Source: Ditylenchus dipsaci (taxonomy: Eukaryota; Nematoda; Chromadorea; Rhabditida; Anguinidae). Taken from it: 64,000 nt of DNA. How positions within the stretch are numbered: the stretch's first letter is position 1; each line of letters begins with the position of its first letter. The notes under the pieces were generated by a model. That model was not told the DNA's origin and did not search any database. It saw nothing but the letters and a program-made list of their open reading frames with translations. The stretch is taken from the NCBI GenBank assembly GCA_004194705.1, contig SADC01000865.1:124001-188000 (forward strand), written 5' to 3'. Positions 47,701-59,700 of this stretch are shown here, in pieces. The position numbers and the translations under genes were made by a program.

Positions 47701-50700
47701 GTACCGTTCCAAAATTTTTCAATAAAATTCTGCCCGTCCCGAAAAGGTCAAGCCATCATCTCTATTTATAAGGCCTCGCACACAATGGTTTACTATGAAT
47801 ACAACCGGTACGTGACAAAATTTGCTCGCGCCAAAATTTGCTCGGGCCAAATTTGCTCGCGGCCAAAATTTGCTCGCGCCAAAATTTGCTCGCGGACAAA
47901 ATTTGCTCGGGGCCAAATTTGCTCGCGCCAAAATTTGCTCAGCCATAATTTGCTCAGCCATAATTTGCTCGAGCCTAGATTTTTCCTTAATATTCCAGAT
48001 TCACTCTTCATGGTTCAGTTCGATCCTTAATGGTCTAGATTCAGCTTGAATGGTTTCGAACGATTCACATGGGTGTTATTTATCCACCTTTGATAGTTTT
48101 GGACCGTCCACAGTGGTGTTTCAATTCACATATAATGGTAATAATCAGCGATAATACATAATTTTGCCGAGACGAAAAGGTGCGCTTACAATCTTGTGGT
48201 GGAAGAAAGCACTGTTGCCTTTCTCAAAATGAACTTCAACTATCGTTTTTATTCATACATCTTAGACAAACAACAAAACTGAAAGGTTATAACAATTTTC
48301 AACACATCACTGATCCATAATAAAGTTGTGGGCTAATTCTCTAAGATATTCATCAAAGTTTTGTTCCATAAAGCTCCACCAGGGCGAGGATCCTCTTGTC
48401 TGTTTCTTGGCATACCCTTCTTTTTTAGGTGCTGGCTGATCCCGGATGCACTGTTCAAGGGCGGAGGCCTCATCACTGTACCTGTGTACAAAAACTGACG
48501 TGAAAAAAAAAATCAAAACGATATTATAATCTTTGACTTACCGACATAGTTTGACGAAAACTACTTCACAACAGGCTTTAATCAAGTTTGATGACTCAAA
48601 AGGTAGACCTGCAGCTCATGAAACACTCGTAGACTTGAAGAGGTGGAACGAAAGCAAGAGACAGTATTATTCTGGAAGTCAGAGCAAAATCGGAAGCTGG
48701 GTCCCTGTATTGTCCCTGTTCCCTGTACGCCCAAAGATCATAACCCCAAAATTTAAAAGCTCTGTATCACATAAGAGATCACGAATCTTCTTACCTATTA
48801 GGATCCAACACGTGCTCTCCAGAGTCAGCCAAAAGAAACAATTCAGTCTTAGCGTCATCGTAGTATATACCATCGTCGTAACCCCTCGAAACTGCTGCGT
48901 GAATATCTGCATGGGAATCTGAAACCAATCAGCTAGCATTCCTGAAAAAAAGTAAACTCTAAAATCATAAATCTTGTAATTCGACTGCCTTTTTTTTAAT
49001 GCTCGTTTTAGCCCTAACCAAAGGCGCTGCCCGGGATGCATGATTTTGACTAGTTGGCTGCCCTGGCCATCCCAATAACTGAATGAATCGATTTCCCTCA
49101 ACATAGGTGTGAAGTCTTGCTTTGCATCCGCCATCTTTTGCCAAGTTCTTCTCTCATTGCCAACACTGTCTTGTAGGATCTGGCTTGCTCAGCATGTGCT
49201 TGTTGAAAAGGAACCCATTATACTCAGCCTTGGTCTCGCCTTTTTGAGAGTGACAAAATTTACAACGTTCTAAAATCATTATGTTGAGTCACTGAAAACA
49301 AAAATAAAGAGAAAAAACTTGCTCGAGAAATTGCTTATAGGTGATCGAACCACTGAACACCAACGAAAATTCGTGAGCATCATCAGAGCTGCTGTGATCT
49401 CTCAAGTCTTCTCTTCTATCCATCTTCTTTCTATAAATAAAAAACTATCCAAGGTACATAGCAAAGTTCGAGACCAAACAAACAAAGCCTATACTTGTTA
49501 GTTAAGACAAAGTTATATGTGGATTGTTCAGCACTATTTAGGCTAAATCCAGACCATGTAAGACAGATCTGGATCATGAAGAGTGAAGGTGGAATATTAA
49601 GGAAAAATCTAGGCCCGAGAAAATTATGGCCGAGCAAATTTTGGTCCGAGCAAATTTTGGCGCGAGCAAATTATGGCCGCGAGCAAATTCCGGCCGCGAG
49701 CAAATTTTGGCGCGAGCAAATTATGGCCGCGAGCAAATTTCGGCCCGAGCAAATTTGGCGCGAGCAAATTTTGTCCGTGTCCGGAATACAACAATCCTCA
49801 CTCGGAAATGGCCATACCTTTTTTCAGTTTTCTAAAAATCATTCTTCTGGTGCCATTTTGTAGTTGAGATTCAGGGCTACCAATAGGCTATTGGTCGAGC
49901 AGGTATGAATTGAAAAAGTTTAAAAAAGTCATCAATTCTCGCTCGACCGGAGTAAGGATTGTGAGTGAGTATTTTTGACTTTTTTCAACATTTTTCAATT
50001 CACAATAATTTTATTAATGGCTCATCTGGTAGCCCTGAATCTCAGCTACAAAATGGCCAGAAAAGAATTATTTTTGGACAATTAAAAAAAAGTTATGGCC
50101 ATTTCCGAGTGATGATTCTTGAATTTACAGTCGAGCATTGTGAACAAGGCCTTAGGCAGGCCTACTGTTTACTGTCTTAAAATACACTAGAAAAAAAGGA
50201 ATTGCTTCATTTCTTTCAGTGAGCTATTTTAAAGGGCCATTGCAACCTGTTTTGAACTGTCCCCTGCCAATTCAATTTTTTTTGCCTAATCATTTAACTT
50301 TTCTACTGATTTTTCAGCTTGGTTTCTAACAAAACAAGGCCTACAATTCAATTTTAGGTATAGTTGTGTTAGAAACCAAGTTACAAAATTCCGTACAGAA
50401 GTTCAATGATTAGGAAATTTTTTGAATTAGCGGGGGACAACCGTTGTCGGAGACGGCAATGGCCCTTTAATCAAATTTTTGATTTAAAATTAACTAGACA
50501 TCCCAGGAGTGTTTTAAATAATAACTCACCACGGAAAATAATTAGTGAAAATACCATAAATAAGTAATTTGGAGCGGTAAACCCATTTCTAACCTATCAA
50601 ACATCTTGGAAAATTTATTATAGAATTGAATTACAAAAGGCAAGTTAGAGAATCTGTTGAACATTTCATGGAAGCCCTCAAAGCGTCTTAGATTTTTTGG

Positions 50701-53700
50701 CCCTGGTATAGAATACCTCCCCCCTGCCAAACGTATGACTTTTAAAACTTGAGTAAAAGCTACCCAAATTTATGTCCCAGACCTCGAAAAATGTGCGCAA
50801 AACTATTATTAGTCACGACTTCCATACGCTGGCCTACCTCGAGCCTAAAGGCTAAGCCTAAACTTGTTGTTTTAAAGGCTAGTTACAGCTATTTTGGATA
50901 GGTCAGATTTATGGGGAAGAGGTGGGCTGTACCAGCGCCGATTTTTCTTCAAGTGGTCAGTCGTAAAACTTTTAATTTTCGTTTTAGGAGCCAGGTGTAC
51001 AGATTCCACATCTTATCACCAATGTCAAACGGGTAGCTTTTCCACTACTTGAGGGTCGTCCATCTGCATATGAATTCGAAAAGTCACCAGTGCTTCAGGT
51101 GAATTTTCGCAATTCTACCTGAAAATTCAATAAACAACAAAGAATTGATGTTTTAGGACTGGGTCACGGCCACAGATATTCGCATTGTCTTCAACAGATT
51201 AAGGCCCGACCAGGTTTGTTCGATCTTTTCAGAACTGTAAGCCAGTTACAGCTAAATAGTTTGGGTTCGTAAATTTATAAGTTTAAAGAGTTCATGGGCT
51301 CCAGGCTGCAATATTTCTCAGATTCTTCGGTCTGAAACTCATCACTATTTATACTTTACAAAATTGGCTAACAAATTTATCCCAGCGATATGGTGCGACG
51401 TGGTTTTGCAACATTTAATTTTTTAGTCTGGACTTTACGGTCTGGCTATAGATGACTCCAAATCTTCCATCGAATCCATTGCATGGACAATGAAGTGAGT
51501 GTTGAATCGGGTGAAAATTCAACCGCCTCTTCTGAGAACCTTGATATGGACTCTCTCAAGCAGCGCTCCTTCTATTCTTTGGCTGAACTGGCGGTTGGAG
51601 GCAGGTGCAAGTGCAACGGTCACGGCTCCAGGTGCATCTTTGACAAATTCGGCCGCTACTCCTGCGACTGCAAACATAACACTGCTGGAGTTGACTGGTG
51701 AGGAGATTATTTCAGGATTTTTGGTACTTTTTGATTGCAGTGAGAAGTGCAAACCTTTCCATTATGATCGGCCGTGGGCCAGGTAAATACTTTTTGCAAA
51801 GTGGTTAGCTGTTGAAAAGTATTTTGAAAAGGATCAAATTGAATTGTTGCCGTAAAGTCTGAATTCTTTTTTTTAATCGGATAAAGTTCTCCGATTTGGC
51901 GCCTTGGATGAAAAGTCGGAGGAATTTACCCGACTTTGATTAAAAAGGGGCAAGAATTCAGACTTTAGGGGCAACATTTCAGTTACATCCTTTTGAAAAT
52001 CTGAAAATATTTTCTAACACTGAGGAACAGTGGAGTGATTGACTGTGAAATATAGTTAAGTGCAAAATTTGTAGAACGTGGCGAAATATCCACGATAATT
52101 CAGCTGTTAATTTCGAAATAGTTGATTGTAAGTCATATCCAGGGTTTTCCATTTGGCGTGCGCGAGCCACAAATAATCACAAAATAGGCTGACCTCGGAG
52201 CCATAAAAAAAACTATTCGGGTCATTTTGCTCGCAGTTAGAATCAAATCAATTAAAATTGCGAGTTTCTCAGTCCTCAGTCACTTCACCCTGATTCATAC
52301 ATTTAACTTTAACTTGATTAAAACTTTATTTTTTCAGAGCCACCGGCGAGGATGCACATGCTTGTGTGGGTAAGTACTCCAGCTAATTTGCATTTTCCCG
52401 AACACTAATTCCTCTTGTTGCCAATTTAATAATAATGCACAATTAGTATTATTCTAAACAAAACTACTACCGTAGTAACAAAACCAACACCAAATCGGCG
52501 TTGAATTACTTTCGGAGGGGTGGGGATTGTTTTCCGCCTGAATAAAAGCAGGAGATGATCCATGCCTCTTGATTTGTGTTAGTGTGCCCCTTCCCAGACT
52601 CAGCCATATTAATTGAATTAATGCTTTGCTAACGGCACTACTAAGGCGGTCTTTGTTGTAGAGAAAGGAATTTGAGATAAAAAAAAGACATGAGAATTTT
52701 ACAAGTGGCAACATTTTTTTTTGGGAAATTAATAGCTTTTTGCAAAAGGTGATAAATGCGCATTCTTTTGAGCTGTTTTTTCTATTGTTTTGTCTGGCGG
52801 GGAATTTTTCTTTGAAAAGATACATTTGTATTTTGTTTTGTGAGCATAAATAGTTACCGTATTATTTTTAGAATAACGTTTTAATTTTTCAAGCACAGTT
52901 TTTGAACTAATTTTAAGGTTTTTCGACTCAAATCTGGACAGCGGAATCGGTAGAGTTTGTGAAAGTCGAGAAGTCAAAAATCTTAAAAAATGATTTTCCT
53001 GCTCCAAGATATTACTTTTAAAGTCAAAAGTGCATTGGTCTTGTTGAGATACCCCAAACATCAAAATTTTTTTACCTCGGTCCCCCCTGTTGTCTCTGCA
53101 ATTTTTCATTATTTTTTTACAATTAGGCTTACCAAAAGTTGGTCAGCGTATGTTAGGAAAGGCTCAAACATGAGTTTTTAGCATATTTAAGTCAGTTTGA
53201 ACATACGCTGGCCAAGCCGAGCCTAAATCTTAGTCCAAATTTTAACAAAAATAACAGGGGGGACCAGGGCTCAAAAATTTTGATGTTTTAAGGAAGTTTC
53301 AACAAGAATAGTGCCCAATGAGGTAACTATAAAGAATTCAACAAAAACTAACTACCTAAAAACTGAAAAATATGAGATTCGCAGCATTTTACTAAAAATA
53401 GTTTCAAATTATTTTGCAACCCATTAAAAACTACTGTCAAAAAACTTTTGAACATAGTGTTGACTTGACTCCACCGATCAAGTGCAACGGATGGCAATTC
53501 GTCATCACGCTATATATTCATATTGCCTGTCAATAAGCACACAAATGTTGCTTTCCCTCATCTAACCACTGATATTCCTTGCGGAGCCAGGATGTTGGAG
53601 ACCACTGCAGGTTTGACCACCCTTTTTCACAACCACTATGGATCACATATGTCAAGGGAGCCAAATTTGCATTTTCTCAGTTTTCTGTTGTTGTCTTTGT

Positions 53701-56700
53701 TGTGGTTGGAGAGGGAAGTGTGTATGTGTGTGGTTGGTAATGCTCTTTCACTTCTTTGTGTTCAATAAGTCAAATAATGAACAAATCATTTTGGGTGGAC
53801 TGCCAATAATTGAGGGATCAAGGAAAGGGAATAAGTGAAAACCACAAAAATTGCCAAAAAATAATAAGAAAGAAAGCGTAACCGAACTCTGCTGGCTAAA
53901 TCAGTGGGTGAAAATGCTGACTCGTGAATTTCGCTGATCGCCTTTAGAAGTGTTTTTTTGCTTTTTTGCTTCTCGGACCCATAAGGAATGATTTCTTTTT
54001 TTGATTTCTTGATTTCTTTTATAATCTAGAAACCGAATAATTATTTCCTGACTTGGCCTAGTCTTCAAATGAGTGAGGATTTTTTCAGGTCTTTTTACTC
54101 GGAAATGGACCTAACTTTTTTTTAACTTGTCAAAAATTATTCTGTTGGTGCGATCGTGCAGCTTAGATTCGAGGCTACCAGATGCGCCAATGACCAACTG
54201 AATATTGTTGAAAAAATGTGGATAAACTTGTATGAATCCTCACTCGGATTCTCACTCGAATCCTCAATCGCTCCGAGCAAAGATCCGAGTGAGGATCATA
54301 CAACTTTATCCACGTTTTTTTATTTGAATTTGATAGCCCTAAATTTAAGCTACACGATCGCACCAACCGAATAATGTTTTAAAAGTTGAAAATAAAGTTA
54401 GGGTCATTTCCGAGTGAGGAGATCGAATAAATCCTCACTCATTGGGGATTAGACCTAACCCTCAACACTGACTAGAGCACAATAAATATTTTTTGGCTCA
54501 GAGGGCTCCAAATGCTAATTTTAGGCAAAATAAAAAATCCACTTAGAATTTTACAACTCACTGTGTGTTTAAAGAAGTTTTTGTGGTAGTAAAAGGAAGG
54601 ATTGCTCATTTGTTGACAAATATGATAAGAAAATTCCACTTGGGTGGTGGCTGTTTCACACCTTTCTTTCTGAAGAAATATGATGGTTTGTCAACAACCT
54701 TTTGTATATCTTCCTTTCTCCTTCTCTCCAGAAAATGGCTGTTGAGAGGCGCGCAGAGGAAAGCTAATTAGAATGCAAAAAGCAAATAAATTATTAGCTT
54801 TTTTGTGTTCCCCTTCTCCTAAATGTTCGGGTTGGAAAGTGGTCAGCAGCAGCAGCCAATGCAGTGGAGCATGCCAAGGTGTGAACAATATTCTTTGGGG
54901 TTCGCAAACACAACAAAGCCAGCCATTATTACCACAAAAAACGAGTGAAAAGGGAAATCCATGACTGCTTTAATTGCCGACAATAATTGGATGGGTTCCC
55001 TAATAATTTTGATTTCGGTTACTGTAACAGAAGGAGGTACAAAAATTCTGGATTTTCGGGGGTTTTTCCCCTGACCTTTCAACTTTTAAATTTATACAAA
55101 CAAGTAATGATTTTGCAGTCAAGCTACGAATGATACACAAATGAAAAAAAACAAAAAATATTTTGCCCATTTCAAAAACACAAACATGAATTTTGCAGGT
55201 GCATGGGCATCAGCGGTCGACCTAAGCAAATCATTCACGGGCGCATTTTATTTCTAGAAGGTTTCACAGTTTCAAGCTATAGTTTTTTAAGGGACATGGA
55301 CGTTTCGTCCTCGGCTGTTGGGTGGGGTATATTCCAGTAGAATCAAAAGAAGTTTTAAGATGTGGAAAGCACTTTTTGAATTTTTTTTTTCATAGAAAAC
55401 ACGTTTTCAAGTGTGGGAAGACCATTTTTGACTAAATTTTTACTTTTTGCCTTAAGGGATCAAGGTAAACCACCTGTGGAGGGTACCTGGATACCCTTTC
55501 GAATTATATATTACACTAGTGCCCATTTTTCTTTATTCTAAATTTCTTAGTTTACTTTTTTTTAAATTTCAATGCAATATAAATAGTATACTGAAAGCAC
55601 TTATTGATTTCGTAACAATGTATTTATTAAATTACATAAAATGTGAACAAATTATTTGTATAAGAAATCAAAGCAATATTCATAAAATTTAGTCAGATTT
55701 ACACTTCTCAGTCACATTTACACTGCTTATTTATCAGAAAAATGAGAGTCCTTGCGAAAAGAAAGTATTGGAGAAAAGATACCAATGGCGAAGGGACCTC
55801 ATTGGCAAAAACATGCTGTTGGCAAAGTGATCTCATTGGCAAAACGATGCCATTGGCAAAAAGATGCCATCGGCAAAAAGATGCAGTTGGCAAAACGATT
55901 ACGCCCCCGTAAAAGCCCACGTGACCTCCCCCCCCCCTCCTCCAAAGAGTATGAGTTCTCTAGCCGTAGAACAGGGTGATGAATATTCAGAAAACCCCAA
56001 TTCCTTGCAATGTGGAGTGTGCTGGTCTTTCGCCCTCGTTATTTCTACAAAAAAAAAGGTTATAATAATAAGCGCAGCACTCCTAACTAATACCCATCGA
56101 TTTTAATACTCTTTGCTAGGGGTCGGGGGAGGGCTGGTTTGCACTTGGTATGCTGTCATCTAACACACAAAATTCGTAACCTATCCTCAAAATTTCGTGT
56201 AAATATTAGAGTAAAAATCGTTCATAACTTCGCTACAATTACCGTCAACACCAAATTTTTTTTCAGCCTGCAATTGCAATCTGCACGCTAGGTATTTTAT
56301 TGTTGAAAGGCTATCTAGAGTATTTTTTATTTAGTTTGTTTTAGAAAATGCCACTTTAACCAGGAGCTCTACCGACTTAGTGGCTATCGCAGCGGTGGAA
56401 TCTGTTTGAATTGCAGACACAACACTGGTATAACCAAAACTTTCCTTCAAGCCTAAGGAATTTTTAATCCAAGTATATTGAAGCTGGAAGAAACTGTCAC
56501 TACTGTCGTTTGGGCTACTACAGGGATATAGCTAAGCCAATAACTCATCGGAAAGCGTGCAGAGGTAGACTAAACATAAAGTTTTGCATTGAAAATCATC
56601 AATTAAATGAGATCATAATAAAATAGATTTTTATTGATGTAGGCTTGTTTATTTATCGGCATATCGATTGTTTTTTGATGGGCTTTATAACTTTCTTTGA

Positions 56701-59700
56701 AAAACGGCGTATTAAAGGACTTGCTTGTTGATGCAAATGAGAATTTGGCAAATTCAAATGCGCGCGGGACACTTCTCTTTCGTCTCTCACTGTACTCTTT
56801 GGAGTCGCTCGAAATAACTCCAAAGAGTAGAATGCAAGACGAAAGAGAAGTGTCCCGCGCGCATTTGAATTTGCCAAATTTACATTTGCATCAGCAAGTA
56901 TGGTCCTTTAACACGAGAAATGCGGGTCGAGAAAAGTGTTGATTTTAGCGCAGAACTTTATGCTGGACATGATGGTGCGGGTAGGGTCACATTTCATATC
57001 GCGACATTTCATTTCATATCGCGACATTTCATTTCATAGCTTTTATGGGGCCTGAAAGGTATTTTTTCAAAAACTATTTCAGTCAAAATTGTTTTTAACG
57101 CTTTTAAACCGTTTTCCTTCAACTTCTATGTCTATTTTATGGAAAAATGACTAAAATGCAAGTTTTACTTATTTTTTAGAATTTAGTCATTTTTTCAAGA
57201 AATTGATTTTTTCCGAAAAGCCATATCTCAACATTGAGATCTAAAAAAAACATTTTGTAACATAGGTTTGTAGCTCTTGAGCTGCGCTACAATATGATGC
57301 TAAGGATTTATTGTAACCTTTGATATTTTTTTTAAATTTCTATCAGTTAAAGTAACGAATAGGTATTTGAATTTCTGAAAACAAAGATTGTATGCTTCAA
57401 ATACCAGCGAAAACAGTGATAAACACGTAAAATCTATCACACATTTTAGCAAATTTGACACAAAATCATAGGGTCCTGAGCTATTTCATCTCCAAGAGGA
57501 TCCAAGAAAAAATATAACAGATTTTTTCAAGACCCTGGATGATCAAGTTGGTCGATCACATTCGACTGGCTGTCAATTGTCGATTTGAAAAATATCATCT
57601 AGCCAGGAAATCTTCACATCTTTGTAAAATTTTCGAGATTTTGATAAAAAAAAACAAACGCGATTTTTTAAATTCGCGCTCGTTAAGATTTTAGGTACAT
57701 CATTCAAATTTAAAATCTGGTCAAAAAATTTATTCCCTTGATTTAATTTAAAAAATACCTTTCAGGCCCCCATAGAAGCTGCTAAATGAAATGTCGCGAA
57801 ATGAAATGTCGCGAAATGAAATGTGACCCTACCAATGGTGCGCGTTCTTTTCGATTACATCATTGACGAAATAGGTGAAAAAGCGTCCGGAAGGTAACCC
57901 CGAAAAAGGGTCCGGGGACTCACAAATTTTTTCTCCTGCTGGTAAAACCTATAAATCTGAAAAATATAAACCGCTCCAGACGATAAATATTTAAATTTTA
58001 AAATCAAATATTTGTTGTCTTGAGCGGCATTCAAAAATTGACAGCGTCTTTGGAATTTCAATGGCAGTTTTATGAGCAAATCGACCGGTATAACAGCAAC
58101 TCGTTACAAATTGTGACTCGTTACAGCGACTCGTTACACTTGTGACTCATTACAGCGACTCGTTACAATTGCGACTCGTTACAGCGACTCGTTACAATTT
58201 GTAACGCTGTAACGAGTCGCAAGTGTAACGAGTCGCTGTAACGAGTCACAAGTGTAACGAGTCGCTGTAACGAGTCACAAGTGTAACGAGTCGCTGTAAC
58301 GAGTCACAATTTGTAACGAGTCGCCTGGCAGTCAAATCGACCATGCTTGACACTAATCCGAACCATCACAAAGATCCGCACCATCCTTTTCAGCATGAAA
58401 TTCTGCGCTAAAATCAACTCTATAACTCTTCAACTCAATAACTCTTCACGACCCGCCTTTCTCGTGTTAATGAAGACCATTTATTTCCGTCGATTTCAAT
58501 AAGTCAAATTTTAATTAAGGACTGCATGAAGTGATTTTATCTGCGTCGTTGCTACCATAACTATTTACGACTGCAGGCAAAGGGGCTGAACAAATAAAGC
58601 CATGAGATTGGAAAAATGTTGTGGTCACTCGCCCCAGTGGTCACTCATTTCCTCTCCTTCAAATAGTTAATGAAATCTAAATATTTTTTTTCGTTTCTTA
58701 CAACAAAACAAATGAAAATGGGGGGTTTTAAATTTCCTGACAGACTATCTGGCATCGATATTATCTGATTCAAACAACAAGAAAGCATAAATACAGGAAA
58801 TGATTTGATAATTATTGTTTCAACTTTAGCCTGTCTGTGTCATCCCATTGGCTCGCTATCTAAAAACTGCAATCAGACCAGTGGTCAGTGCATCTGTAAA
58901 CCAGGGGTGGATGGCCAGACCTGCAACAGGTGTGGCAAGGGATACCAGCAAAGTAGATCGCCAATCACTCCATGCATACGTGAGTTGATTTTATTTTTAC
59001 TTAAAAAATGCGGCTTGGATAAAGGTGAGCAGTGCATATTTTGTAGAAAACCGGCAGAGAACTTCGCTGGAAATAAATCAAAAAAATTATAACTTTAACA
59101 CTTTAAAAATCATAGGGCAGTAACAGCGGTTGGAGATGCCTTATGGAATTAGGTGCTAACATCGCTATTTTTGAAATAAAAATTTGCCGAGATTGGTATT
59201 CTGTAATCTTCGGAAAGTCAGTATCCCAAATCAGGGATTTGACCACAAAAATCGTGGACAGCGTGATCGAGCCCAAAAATGTAAAAAATCGAGTAAAAAG
59301 AATGGTTTTACATGCTTTTAAGTTGTTATTTCCAACAGCAGAATCTACATGTCCTGAGATTTCGACAAAATTTCCCACGAAGATTTCACTATTCTTTAGT
59401 CTTTTATCCAACCATCCACTTAATTCCAGCCAGGATTAGTGTATTTGTGCTCCTCTGCACATGCTCACTAACTAATAAATCCAGTGAAGGTAGCCACTAA
59501 AATATGTTTGAATTTATTTGCAGGCATTCCCAACGCTCTGGAGACGACTCCTGTGGTCACTGCCGAAAATGGTCAGTTTTTGATGCAAAACAATGTTGAA
59601 GTGTTTTATGCCCCCTCCTCCATTACAAAAATTATAATGAGATTAGTGTTTGGAGATTAGACTTTTACAGCCCCTCACCACCGCTCAACAACCCTGTAAA

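Noticed and set aside
47815..47975. Evenly spaced AAATTTGCTCG units considered as a CRISPR array
   Set aside because: No distinct spacers, eukaryotic context, and an inverted partner array with a 9-bp target duplication identifies MULE arms.
52454..53109. Minus-strand frames of about 125 residues
   Set aside because: Low-complexity Lys/Phe-rich composition, overlap with a foldback, no motif.
59103..59439. Open frames of about 100 residues on both strands in netrin intron 12
   Set aside because: No known motif, no splice support and no paralog in the window; probably chance.
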